Under the pieces are notes generated by a model that saw only the letters and a list, made by a program, of their open reading frames with translations, ran no database searches and was not told where the DNA came from. The translations under genes were made by a program, and so were the position numbers. This document shows, piece by piece, positions 20,580-28,305 of a stretch of DNA of 64,000 nucleotides; position 1 is the first letter of the stretch, and each line of letters starts with the position of its first letter. Source of the DNA: Stigmatella erecta (GTDB lineage Bacteria; Myxococcota; Myxococcia; Myxococcales; Myxococcaceae); contig NZ_FOIJ01000001.1 of NCBI RefSeq assembly GCF_900111745.1, forward strand, positions 310,001-374,000, in the 5' to 3' direction.

Positions 20580-21917
20580 ATGTCCGCTCCCCTCGAACCG
20601 AATGGACCGCGTGTGCGCGCGCGGGAGCTGGGTCTTCCCCTGGGCCGCTTCAAGCCGGGCCGGTACAACGCCATCACCGACGTGGAGGGGGTGCTCGTCG
20701 GCCACTGCACGCTCGTGCATGGCGAGGGGCCCCTGCGGCCCGGCCACGGCCCCGTACGCACGGGCGTCACCGCCATCCTGCCCAACAACGGCAACATCTT
20801 CATGGAGCGGATGAGCGGCGGCGGCTTCGTGCTCAACGGCGCCGGCGAGGTGTCTGGAATGACCCAGCTCATGGAGTGGGGGCTGGTGGAGACGCCCATC
20901 CTGCTCACCAACACCATGGCGGTGGGGGCGGTGTCGGACGGGGTGGCGCGCTACCTGGTGGAACGCTACCCGGGCATCGGGGACGAGCTGGACGTCATCA
21001 TCCCCATCGTCGGCGAGTGCGACGACAGCTACCTCAACGACATCTCCGGCCGGCACGTGCGCAACCAGCACGTGCTGCAGGCCATCCAGAACGCGAAGAC
21101 GGGCCCGGTGCCCGAGGGCAACGTGGGCGGCGGCACCGGCATGGTGACGTGCGACTTCAAGGGCGGCATCGGCACCGCCTCGCGCAAGCTGCCCGAGGCG
21201 CTGGGGGGCTACACCCTGGGCGTGCTCGTCATGTCCAACTTCGGGAAGATGCACAACCTGCGGGTGGGCGGCCTGCCCGTGGGCGAGGTGCTGGCCGAGA
21301 AGTTCAAGGATGTGCCCCGGCGCGGGCAGACGTACGGCTCCATCATCGCGGTGGTGGCCACGGACGCGCCCCTGCTCAGCCATCAAATCAACCGCTTGTG
21401 CAAGCGCGTGGGGCTGGGCATCGGCCGGGTGGGCAGCTACGCGGCGCACGGCTCGGGGGAAATCGTCGTCGGCTTCTCCACGGCCAACATCATCCCCCGG
21501 CGCACCCAGAAGATGGTCTACAAGATGAAGATCCTCCTGGACCAGCGCCTGGACCCCCTCTACGAGGCGGTCATGGAGGCCACGGAGGAGGCCATCCTCA
21601 ACGCCATGTGCATGGCCGAGCCCATGACGGGGGTGAACGGCAACTTCTGCCCGGCCCTGCCGCTGGACGAGGTCCGGCGCTTCGTGGACGCGTGCCGCCC
21701 CATCTTCGCCTCGGTGAAGAAGCGCCTGGCCCAGACGAGCGCCCCCGCCTCCCGGGAAAAGCCCCTGGACGTGGACAAGGAGGGGGATGTGCGGGTGGCC
21801 GCGGCCCTACCGACCGAGGTCCGGGGCGCCGAGGGCATTCCGTACCCGACCCGGCCCGCCCCCGAAGACGCGGACGATACGGAGGGTTCCGTTTCCGGGG
21901 GATCTTCTGATACGTAG
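20580..21917 (+). CDS. P1-family (DmpA-type) aminopeptidase/amidohydrolase (445 aa)
   Basis: Self-processing N-terminal nucleophile hydrolase of the DmpA/L-aminopeptidase D-esterase family, which removes N-terminal residues, sometimes D-amino acids or beta-peptides. Family marks: YNAITDVEGVLVGH near the start, EGNVGGGTGMV and FKGGIGTASR, and YGSIIAVVATDAPL containing the expected Gly-Ser self-cleavage site, with nucleophile Ser254. The last 60 residues form a charged Pro/Glu/Asp tail not needed for the fold. No signal peptide is seen, so it is probably cytosolic. It is read away from the efflux operon and is followed 30 bases later by a very small gene. Substrate unknown. Confidence 0.88.
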   Translation: MSAPLEPNGPRVRARELGLPLGRFKPGRYNAITDVEGVLVGHCTLVHGEGPLRPGHGPVRTGVTAILPNNGNIFMERMSGGGFVLNGAGEVSGMTQLMEWGLVETPILLTNTMAVGAVSDGVARYLVERYPGIGDELDVIIPIVGECDDSYLNDISGRHVRNQHVLQAIQNAKTGPVPEGNVGGGTGMVTCDFKGGIGTASRKLPEALGGYTLGVLVMSNFGKMHNLRVGGLPVGEVLAEKFKDVPRRGQTYGSIIAVVATDAPLLSHQINRLCKRVGLGIGRVGSYAAHGSGEIVVGFSTANIIPRRTQKMVYKMKILLDQRLDPLYEAVMEATEEAILNAMCMAEPMTGVNGNFCPALPLDEVRRFVDACRPIFASVKKRLAQTSAPASREKPLDVDKEGDVRVAAALPTEVRGAEGIPYPTRPAPEDADDTEGSVSGGSSDT

Positions 21918-21947
21918 CGCCCCTTTCTTTTCGCAAGGAGTCACCGC

Positions 21948-22064
21948 ATGGCCCGTAGCAAGAGCAAGCACAAGCGAGTTCAGATGAAGATCCGTCAGGC
22001 GTGGAAGGCCCGTGCCAAGCGCAAGAAGGAAGCCGCGAAGACCGAGGCCTCCAAGAAGAAGTAG
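21948..22064 (+). CDS. Small, highly basic 38-aa protein
   Basis: A 39-codon frame (MARSKSKHKRVQMKIRQ at the start, ending TEASKKK) follows a strong ribosome site, AAGGAG, 7 bases before its ATG. Nineteen of the 38 residues are Lys or Arg. There is no hydrophobic segment or cysteine. Composition and size resemble small ribosome-associated or nucleic-acid-binding proteins, but I do not recognise a named family. It may share a transcript with the P1 peptidase 30 bases upstream, and it faces a convergent lipoprotein gene 28 bases downstream. That it is a real gene is supported by the ribosome site and by codon use like its neighbours; the function is open. Confidence 0.65.
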   Translation: MARSKSKHKRVQMKIRQAWKARAKRKKEAAKTEASKKK

Positions 22065-22092
22065 GCCGCCCGGTGCCGCACGGCTGCTCCCT

Positions 22093-22548
22093 CTACTGGC
22101 GGGTAGCCGTGAAGGACCGGACGAGGGAGCACGGTGCGGTGGAGCTCCCCGCCCGTGTGTACCCCCGCGTGAGGGAGCCGGTGAGCTGGGCCTGCGTGCC
22201 GCCATCCGGGTTCCCCGCGCTGTAGTTCCCGCTGAAGCTCAGGCTGTCGCTGCCCCCGTCCAGCCCCTGGCTGCCCAGGAGCAGGAAGCTGCTGTTGGTG
22301 TAGACGGAGCCCTGCAGGGCAACCCCCTCCATGCTGCCGGTGAGCTGCGAGCCCGTCCGCTGGAGGTCCAGCGGCCCCTGGGGCAGACCCACCCCTTGCG
22401 AGGCGCAGGCGGCGGGCACGGTGCCCTCGGCGAAGGCGAGGGCATAGCGGCCCTCGATGGCCGGGCAGTCCGTGCAAGGCGCCCCCTCGTCATCACACCC
22501 GGTGGACAGCAGACACAGCGCGGCAAGCCATAAACGTCCAGAAGTCAT
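22093..22548 (-). CDS. Hypothetical lipoprotein (151 aa)
   Basis: A lipoprotein signal peptide is clear: MTSGRLWLAALCLLSTGC, lipidated at Cys18. The mature part is short, with CTDC early, and then alternating polar/hydrophobic segments around LTGSMEGVALQGSVYTNSS and LSFSGNYSAG, suggesting an antiparallel beta sandwich or barrel-like fold. The ATG has AGGA 9 bases upstream and is divergent from the permease gene 42 bases away. No enzyme motif is seen; function unknown. A much longer frame in the same register continues upstream but is a GC-driven extension lying opposite the permease gene. Confidence 0.75.
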   Translation of the reverse strand: MTSGRLWLAALCLLSTGCDDEGAPCTDCPAIEGRYALAFAEGTVPAACASQGVGLPQGPLDLQRTGSQLTGSMEGVALQGSVYTNSSFLLLGSQGLDGGSDSLSFSGNYSAGNPDGGTQAQLTGSLTRGYTRAGSSTAPCSLVRSFTATRQ

Positions 22549-22590
22549 TGGTCGGTTCCTGAGGGAAGGAGGCAGGGCTTCCTGGCAAGG

Positions 22591-23727
22591 GTGAGCATTC
22601 CTACGTTCATCTCGGCGCAAGGGGTGGTGGGGGCGCCAGGGCGGTGGGGCGTGTCGGCGGCGGAATCCAAGCGGTGGTCCAATCTGATTTTCGCCGGGCT
22701 CTTCGCCCTGGCGATCATTCTGTTCTCTCGAATTTTGCTTCCCTTCGTGATGCCGGTGCTGCTGGGCGGCTTTCTGGTCGTCCTGTTCATGCCGGTCCAG
22801 GACTTCCTGTGCCGGAAGTTGAAGGGACGAAAGTCGCTGTGCGCGGCGCTCTGCACGGCGACGGTGTTTTTGCTCATCCTCGTGCCGCTGGCCGGGGTGG
22901 GGTGGCTGGTGGGCCGCGAGCTGCTGCTGCTCATGGGAGACCTGCCGGCGCTGCTGGAGCGCATGGACCTGCGCAATGATCTCATCGCCAACCTGCCGCA
23001 CGGCATGGGCCGCTTCGTGCGCATGGACCCCGAGGGCTCGGAGACGGAGCGCATGCTCCTGTCGGCCGCCGCCGGGGGCGCCGCCGTCATTCAGCACCTG
23101 CTGAACATGGGCTCGGAGCTGGTCATCGACCTGTTCCTCATGACGGTGGCCATGTACTACTTCTTCCTCGATGGGCGCCGGCTCTTCACCGAGGCCACCC
23201 GGCTGGTGCCCCTGGACAAGCGCTACATCCAGGCCTTCGCCCGCGAGTTCTCCGACGTGGCCTACGCCATCGTCTACGGCAACACCGTCACCGCACTCGT
23301 GCAGGGCGCCGTGGGCCTCGTGGGGCTGCTCATCGTGGGCGTCCCGCACGCCCCGGTGTGGGGCGCCGCCATGGTCATCGCCGCGCTGGTCCCCGTGGGG
23401 GGCACCACGCTCGTCTGGGGGCCCATCGGCGCGCTGCTCATCCTGTCTGGCAAGGTGGGCGAGGGCACGTTCGTGCTGGCCTGGGGCGCCGGCGTGGTGA
23501 GCACCATCGACAACGTCATCCGCCCGCGGCTGTGCGGCTCGCGCATGGCGCTGCACCCGCTGCTCGTCTTCCTCTCCATGTTCGGGGGCATGGCGGTGTT
23601 CGGGATGATGGGGCTGCTGGTGGGCCCGCTCATCGCCGCCATCTTCATGGCCATGGTGCGCATCTACCGGCGCGACTTCCTCGGGGTGGCCCCGCCCGCG
23701 CTCCAGGCCTCTTCCGCGGAGACCTGA
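22591..23727 (+). CDS. AI-2E family (PerM/TqsA-like) transporter (378 aa)
   Basis: Integral membrane protein with about eight helices, the usual number for the AI-2E family, which includes autoinducer-2 exporters, Na+/H+ antiporters and uncharacterised permeases. Visible marks are the N-terminal pair of helices (LPFVMPVLLGGFLVVLFMPV), a periplasmic helical segment, DLFLMTVAMYYFFLDGRRL, and the C-terminal signature VDNVIRP-like STIDNVIRPRL followed by HPLLVFLSMFGGMAVFGMMG. The GTG start has AAGGAGG about 18 bases upstream, rather far; a GTG 60 bases further in is an alternative. Divergent from a lipoprotein gene. Substrate cannot be told from the sequence. Confidence 0.85.
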   Translation: MSIPTFISAQGVVGAPGRWGVSAAESKRWSNLIFAGLFALAIILFSRILLPFVMPVLLGGFLVVLFMPVQDFLCRKLKGRKSLCAALCTATVFLLILVPLAGVGWLVGRELLLLMGDLPALLERMDLRNDLIANLPHGMGRFVRMDPEGSETERMLLSAAAGGAAVIQHLLNMGSELVIDLFLMTVAMYYFFLDGRRLFTEATRLVPLDKRYIQAFAREFSDVAYAIVYGNTVTALVQGAVGLVGLLIVGVPHAPVWGAAMVIAALVPVGGTTLVWGPIGALLILSGKVGEGTFVLAWGAGVVSTIDNVIRPRLCGSRMALHPLLVFLSMFGGMAVFGMMGLLVGPLIAAIFMAMVRIYRRDFLGVAPPALQASSAET

Positions 23728-23761
23728 TGCGGGTGGTTGTGGACAATCGCTGGCAGGGTGG

Positions 23762-25465
23762 GTGAACCTCACCCTCCGGATGATGGTCTCGCGACGCTGG
23801 ATGAGTGGGTGGAGCGCGCTGCTCGCCCTGGTTTGGGTGCTGGTCTCGCCGGCGGCGCTGGCGCAGAAGAAGAAGGCCGCCCGCCCCGTGAAGCCGCGGG
23901 TGGTGGTGCTCGACTTCGACGGGGACAAGCGCGACGCGCTGCGCAAGCAGGTCGAGGCGGCGCTGCGCAAGGGCGGCCAGGTCCAGCTCGTCCCCCTCAA
24001 GCAGTACACGGCCGCCGCCGCCCAGGCGAAGCTGCGGGGGGCCGCGGCGCGCACCCCCGAGGCGGTGGCGCGCCTGGCCCCCGGCCTCAAGCTGGATGCG
24101 GTGGTGACGGCCACGGCGGCCAAGTCCCTCGACGTCCGGGTGCTGAGCGCCAGCGGCCAGGAGCTGTGGACCAAGGAGGTGAAGCTCCCGCGGGGCCGGT
24201 TGCCGGCCAGCGATGTCCGGAGGTTGGCCGCCGGGGTGGCCACCCTGGCCAAGTCGCCCCCGCAAGGGGCCGTGGCCCAGGCGCCCCTTGCCGAGGCCTC
24301 CCCCGAGGCCCCGCCGGCCGCGCCCGGAGGGCTCAATGCGCCCGCGCCCCTGACGCCCGAGGAGGGGCCGCCCGCGAAACCCGCCCCCTCCGAGGTGGCC
24401 AAGGAGGTGGCCCCCGCTCCTGTGACTCCAGCCCCCGTGGCGCAGGCCCCCGCGGCGCAGGCCCCCGCGGCGCAGGCTCCGGCCGAGCCCCCGGCGCCCC
24501 CCGAGGAGCCCGTGGTGACGGTGGAGCTGCCGCGCCAGGACGAGGAGTCCCATACCACCACCCGGGTGGCGTTCCGGGAGCCTGCCCCGAAGCCCCGGGC
24601 CGTGCCCGCGCCCGGGGTGGCCGCGAAGCCCGTGCGCCGGCTGCCGGTGGTGCGGCTGTTCCTGGGCGGCATCTCGACGTTCCGCAACTACTGCGCGCGG
24701 CCGGGCGTCAGCGCCTGCGGTGAGTTCGATTCGAAGCCCGAGGCGCAGCGCGTGGGCGACACCATCGACTTCAAGTCGGGGACGCCCTACCTGGGCCTGT
24801 CGGGCCAGCTCGAGCTGATGCCCCTGGCGCGCGCGGCCTCGTGGGTGCGCGGCTGGGGGCTCCAGCTGGGCGCCTCCCGGGGCTACTCGGAGACGCAGGT
24901 GACCATCACCACCTCCACGGGAGAGACCCCCGAGCGGACCGTGGTGGCCACCGACACGGTGCTCTCCGCGCAGCTGCTGTACCGCTACTCCTTCAGCCTG
25001 CTCGCGGATCCCCGGCTGCAGCTGGGCTACGTGGGCGTGCGCGGTGGCGCGATGAGCCGCGTCTTCGATGTGGACGAGCAGGCGCGTGTGCCGCTCACGG
25101 GCTCGCACCGGCTGTTCCCCACGGCGGGTTTGGAGGTCTCCATTCCCCTCAAGCCGTGGCTGCGCGCCGAGGCGGGGGGGCTGTTCTTCCTCTCCCCCAA
25201 GGCCGGCCAGGGCATCCTGTCGGACGAGGACGAGCGCGAGCTGGAGGTGAGGGATTTCGGCACCGAGGTGTCCAGTTCGGGCTGGTCCGCGGAGCTGGGC
25301 GTGGCCGGAGAGGTGTGGGGCCCAGTCGGATACCGCGTGCGCGGCCGGTTTTCGCAGGTGAAGGACACCTTCACGGGCCGCGGCGCCCGCTTTGGCTGGG
25401 ACAAGGGCGGCGTGGCCCGCGAGCGGCACATCGACATCGAGTGGGGCGTCACGGCCTCCTTCTAA
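23762..25465 (+). CDS. Outer-membrane beta-barrel protein with Ala/Pro-rich linker (567 aa)
   Basis: A signal peptide ending near SPAALAQ is followed by a small globular domain (about 45-165, starting RVVVLDFDGDKRDAL, with alternating strands), then an Ala/Pro-rich linker (about 170-270) with direct repeats of APAAQ, then a beta-rich C-terminal domain ending in Phe, as outer-membrane barrels do. In-frame ATGs at 23780, 23783 and 23801 would shorten the signal and are equally possible. The N-terminal part resembles domains that assemble on outer-membrane proteins; I do not recognise a named family. Starts 34 bases after the permease gene, so cotranscription is likely; converges on the chitosanase gene. 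Confidence 0.65.
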   Translation: MNLTLRMMVSRRWMSGWSALLALVWVLVSPAALAQKKKAARPVKPRVVVLDFDGDKRDALRKQVEAALRKGGQVQLVPLKQYTAAAAQAKLRGAAARTPEAVARLAPGLKLDAVVTATAAKSLDVRVLSASGQELWTKEVKLPRGRLPASDVRRLAAGVATLAKSPPQGAVAQAPLAEASPEAPPAAPGGLNAPAPLTPEEGPPAKPAPSEVAKEVAPAPVTPAPVAQAPAAQAPAAQAPAEPPAPPEEPVVTVELPRQDEESHTTTRVAFREPAPKPRAVPAPGVAAKPVRRLPVVRLFLGGISTFRNYCARPGVSACGEFDSKPEAQRVGDTIDFKSGTPYLGLSGQLELMPLARAASWVRGWGLQLGASRGYSETQVTITTSTGETPERTVVATDTVLSAQLLYRYSFSLLADPRLQLGYVGVRGGAMSRVFDVDEQARVPLTGSHRLFPTAGLEVSIPLKPWLRAEAGGLFFLSPKAGQGILSDEDERELEVRDFGTEVSSSGWSAELGVAGEVWGPVGYRVRGRFSQVKDTFTGRGARFGWDKGGVARERHIDIEWGVTASF

Positions 25466-25514
25466 AAGAGGCGCCCCAGCCCCTTCGAGAGGCTTCCGGG
25501 AAGGGCCGGGGGCC

Positions 25515-26828
25515 TCAGTTACACGAATAGGTGGGGGCGCTGACCTTGCTCCAGCTTCCATCCGGGCTGAGCCGGTAAACGGTGTAGCCGCTGGCCGGGT
25601 AGCTCGAGCCCCAGCAGTCGCGGGCGCGCACGTCGTTCAGCACCTCGGTGGCCAGGTCCATGTTGTTGCGGCGGCGGGCCTTCTCGTAGGCAGCCACCCG
25701 GTCCACGGCGCTGGCCCAGGTCGAGTCCGAGGCGAGCGTGTCCCGGCGCTTCTCCAGGAACTTCTGCAAGAAGGCGGTCTCGGTGATGCCGTTGTAGCCC
25801 ACCGCGGGAGCCACCTGGCCGGAGTTGCCGAGCGCGGTGTTGGCGGCCTTGATGAACTGCAGCGCGCCCCATTCCCCGTGGTTGATGAACGCGTCGTAGA
25901 GCGCCGCCTTCGACAGCGCCTTGACGAGGCCCCACTTCTTGGCCGCGTTCATGGCGGGCGTGTAATAGAGCTGATCGCTGATCTTGTCCTGGCAGCTCTT
26001 GAAGTCCGCCCGGGTGGTGGTGGTGGTGTAGCTGGCGGCCCAGTCGGACACCCAGTTGCCCACGCTGTCGAGCTCCGCCGTGGAGGCCTGGGACTGGCCC
26101 GTGGACAGGAAGCGGTTGTTGATGGCGGTGAGCCCCGGCATGTACTTGGCCAGCCGGTTGCCGTTGGCCTCGGAGCGCAGGTTCTTGTAGCACTCGACGA
26201 CCATGATGGCGTCGCCCGTGCCGGTGCAGAAGCCCGCCCGCCCGTTCGTGTACCCGCGGCCGTCGTGGATGTTCTCCGCGTACGCGTAGTCGATGACGGG
26301 CGTGTCGTTCTCCCAGATGCTGGTGAGCCCCTCGGCCACCTTCTTCTGGTTGGCGGTCATCCCATCGGTGCTGCCGGGGTTCTCGCCGCCCTCGCCGCAG
26401 CTCGCCGAGGTGAGCTGCACCTGGGTGGCGGTGAACGATTGGTTGGAGTTGGTGGAGTAATAGAAGGTGTACGACGCGTTCGCGCCAATCGTCACGCTGG
26501 GGCTGGAGTACGTGCACGTCACGCCGCTCTGGGTGTGCGTCCAGCCGGGCTCGTCGTGATCACACGTCACGCCGCTGGGGACATTGAAGATGACCTGCGG
26601 GCCGGTGATGGCGCGGGTGCCCGTGTTCTTGAACACCAGGGTGCCCCACCAGTCGGATCCCACATAGGTGTTGGTGGTGACCGTGTGCGGACACGCCGCG
26701 AGCGCCTGCTCCACCGTCTCCGGAACCCCCTCGGCCTCGCCCACCGCTCCGGCGCAGGAGATCAACGTGGCTGCCGCTCCCATCAGGACCCAGTGTTGGC
26801 CGCGTGCCCAGTTGTGCCGCCCGTGCAT
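25515..26828 (-). CDS. Secreted GH46 chitosanase with CBM2-like domain (437 aa)
   Basis: Endo-acting glycoside hydrolase family 46 enzyme that cuts chitosan. The catalytic domain (about 158-437) carries IWENDTP with the general acid Glu173 and AENIHDGRGYTNGRAGFC with the second catalytic Asp189, then TGTGDA. Between signal and catalytic domain lies a carbohydrate-binding domain (about 46-145) with WWGTLVFKNTG and paired Cys, resembling CBM family 2. The signal includes TLISC, so the protein may be lipidated at Cys25 and cell-surface bound rather than freely secreted. The ATG has a strong AAGGAGGG. Useful for attacking zygomycete fungi or other chitosan sources. Confidence 0.9.
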   Translation of the reverse strand: MHGRHNWARGQHWVLMGAAATLISCAGAVGEAEGVPETVEQALAACPHTVTTNTYVGSDWWGTLVFKNTGTRAITGPQVIFNVPSGVTCDHDEPGWTHTQSGVTCTYSSPSVTIGANASYTFYYSTNSNQSFTATQVQLTSASCGEGGENPGSTDGMTANQKKVAEGLTSIWENDTPVIDYAYAENIHDGRGYTNGRAGFCTGTGDAIMVVECYKNLRSEANGNRLAKYMPGLTAINNRFLSTGQSQASTAELDSVGNWVSDWAASYTTTTTRADFKSCQDKISDQLYYTPAMNAAKKWGLVKALSKAALYDAFINHGEWGALQFIKAANTALGNSGQVAPAVGYNGITETAFLQKFLEKRRDTLASDSTWASAVDRVAAYEKARRRNNMDLATEVLNDVRARDCWGSSYPASGYTVYRLSPDGSWSKVSAPTYSCN

Positions 26829-26856
26829 GAACCCTCCTTTACTTGCTTAGCTGGTA

Positions 26857-26895
26857 ATTCTAGCTTAACATGTGTTATCAGGAAAGCGGAGGCTT
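26857..26895 (-). promoter_or_regulatory. Candidate chitosanase promoter with operator in the spacer
   Basis: On the minus strand TAGAAT (26857-26862) is a good -10 element, 22 bases before the ATG once the likely start of transcription is allowed for. The -35 region is weak (TTTCCT, 17 bases up). An inverted repeat, TAACA-TG-TGTTA at 26866-26877, lies inside the spacer, where a bound repressor would block polymerase. The local AT-richness stands out from the surroundings. Confidence 0.45.
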
Positions 26896-26928
26896 TCTTG
26901 TTCTAAAGCGGATGCCGGGCCGAAGAGG

Positions 26929-26945
26929 ACAGGACGGCGTCCTGT
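26929..26945 (+). repeat. Inverted repeat in the leader of the histidine kinase gene
   Basis: Perfect 7-base arms, ACAGGAC and GTCCTGT, with loop GGC, lie 23 bases upstream of the kinase ATG. It could be an operator or an mRNA hairpin. Nothing else supports a choice. Confidence 0.35.
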
Positions 26946-26967
26946 GGAAAGGCAATCTTCCAGGGTG

Positions 26968-28296
26968 ATGAGCGCTGCGGACACCGCCAATCCCCACGCC
27001 TTGCGCCGGATGAAAGGACGGACCTTCCTGGTCTCGGCGGGCATGCTCTTGGCGAGCCTGGGGCTCCAGAACCTGCTCTTGGGGATGTCGCCGGCCCCGC
27101 TGCTGTGGGCTCAGTTGCTGTGGGGCGGCAGCTTCCTCCTGCTGGGCCTGGGCGTGAGCACAGGGTGGCTGGCGCCGGCGCTGGCCAGCCCGCTGTCCGG
27201 CCTGGTGTGCATCATCCCGCTCACGGTGATCATCGACTTCACCGGGGGGCCCGCGAGCCCCTATTTCGTGACGCTCGTCTCCGTGCCGCTCCTGCTGGCG
27301 ATGTTCACCCCGGACTCCTCGGTGTCCACGCTGGTGGGCCTGGCGGCGATGGTGGGCGCGGTGGGCGTGCTCGACATGAGGGCCGGGGTGCCGTGGGAGG
27401 GCTTCCTGCGGCAGGCCATCGTCTATCTCCTCATTGGAAGCATCGGGCTGTACGGGGGCAGGACCTACCAGAAGCTGGCGGCGGCGGAGCGGCGGGCCCA
27501 GGAGGAGCGCCTGAAGGCGCTGGAGCGGCTGGCGGAGAGCGAGCGCGTCCGGAGACAGGCCGAGGCCGAGCGCTCGGAGGTGGAGCGGCTGGTGCTCGTG
27601 GGACAGCTTGCCTCGGGCGTGGCGCACGAGGTGAACAACCCGCTGGCCTTCGTGAAGTCCAACCTGCACTACCTCGACCGGGAGCTGATGGGCGCGCTGT
27701 CGCCGGAGAAGACGGAGCTGCGCGAGCTGCTGAACGAGACCCGGCAAGGGGTGCTGCGCATCCAGCAGATCGTCATGGATCTGCGGCGCTTCGCGCGCCC
27801 CACGCTGGAGTCCGAGGAGCAGGGCCACCCGCAGGAAGCCATGGAGGAAGCCCAGCGCATGGCCGCCATGCGCCTGCACGGGGGAGGCGAGGTGGTGCTG
27901 GAGGTGCCCCCGGAGCTGCCCCCCGTCCGGCTGGGGCAACGCTACCTGGTCCAGGTGCTGCTGAACCTGCTCCTGAACGCGGCGGACTCGGTGGAGGAGG
28001 TGGTACCGCCCAGGCCCCCCCGCATCCTCATGCGGGCCCGGAGAACGCAGGAGGGAGTCCGGCTGGAGGTGGAGGACAACGGGACGGGGATTCCCCAGGA
28101 TGTGTTGCCCCGGCTCTTCGAGCCCTTCTTCACCACGAAGCCACCCGGCAAGGGCACGGGGCTGGGGCTGGCGCTGTGCCGCGAGTACGTGGCCCGGGTG
28201 GGGGGAACGCTCTGCGCGGAGAACCGCCCCGAGGGGGGGGCCCGCCTCATCCTCTCGCTGGGAGAGGTGCCCACCCGCTCCAGCCCCCTGGCCTGA
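26968..28296 (+). CDS. Membrane histidine kinase (442 aa)
   Basis: Sensor kinase of a two-component system. Six hydrophobic segments occupy about residues 15-165 with very short loops, so the signal is probably sensed in the membrane; a helical linker (about 165-210, rich in Ala/Glu/Arg) leads to the HisKA domain with GVAHEVNNPLAFVKS (phospho-acceptor His), then the ATPase domain with LLNLLLNAADS, VEDNGTGIP and GTGLGLALC. The ATG at 26968 was preferred to an upstream ATG because the membrane region then starts about 18 residues in. No response regulator is adjacent, so this is an orphan kinase. It ends 9 bases before a convergent GTPase-like gene. Confidence 0.88.
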   Translation: MSAADTANPHALRRMKGRTFLVSAGMLLASLGLQNLLLGMSPAPLLWAQLLWGGSFLLLGLGVSTGWLAPALASPLSGLVCIIPLTVIIDFTGGPASPYFVTLVSVPLLLAMFTPDSSVSTLVGLAAMVGAVGVLDMRAGVPWEGFLRQAIVYLLIGSIGLYGGRTYQKLAAAERRAQEERLKALERLAESERVRRQAEAERSEVERLVLVGQLASGVAHEVNNPLAFVKSNLHYLDRELMGALSPEKTELRELLNETRQGVLRIQQIVMDLRRFARPTLESEEQGHPQEAMEEAQRMAAMRLHGGGEVVLEVPPELPPVRLGQRYLVQVLLNLLLNAADSVEEVVPPRPPRILMRARRTQEGVRLEVEDNGTGIPQDVLPRLFEPFFTTKPPGKGTGLGLALCREYVARVGGTLCAENRPEGGARLILSLGEVPTRSSPLA

Positions 28297-28305
28297 GCGG
28301 CCGCG

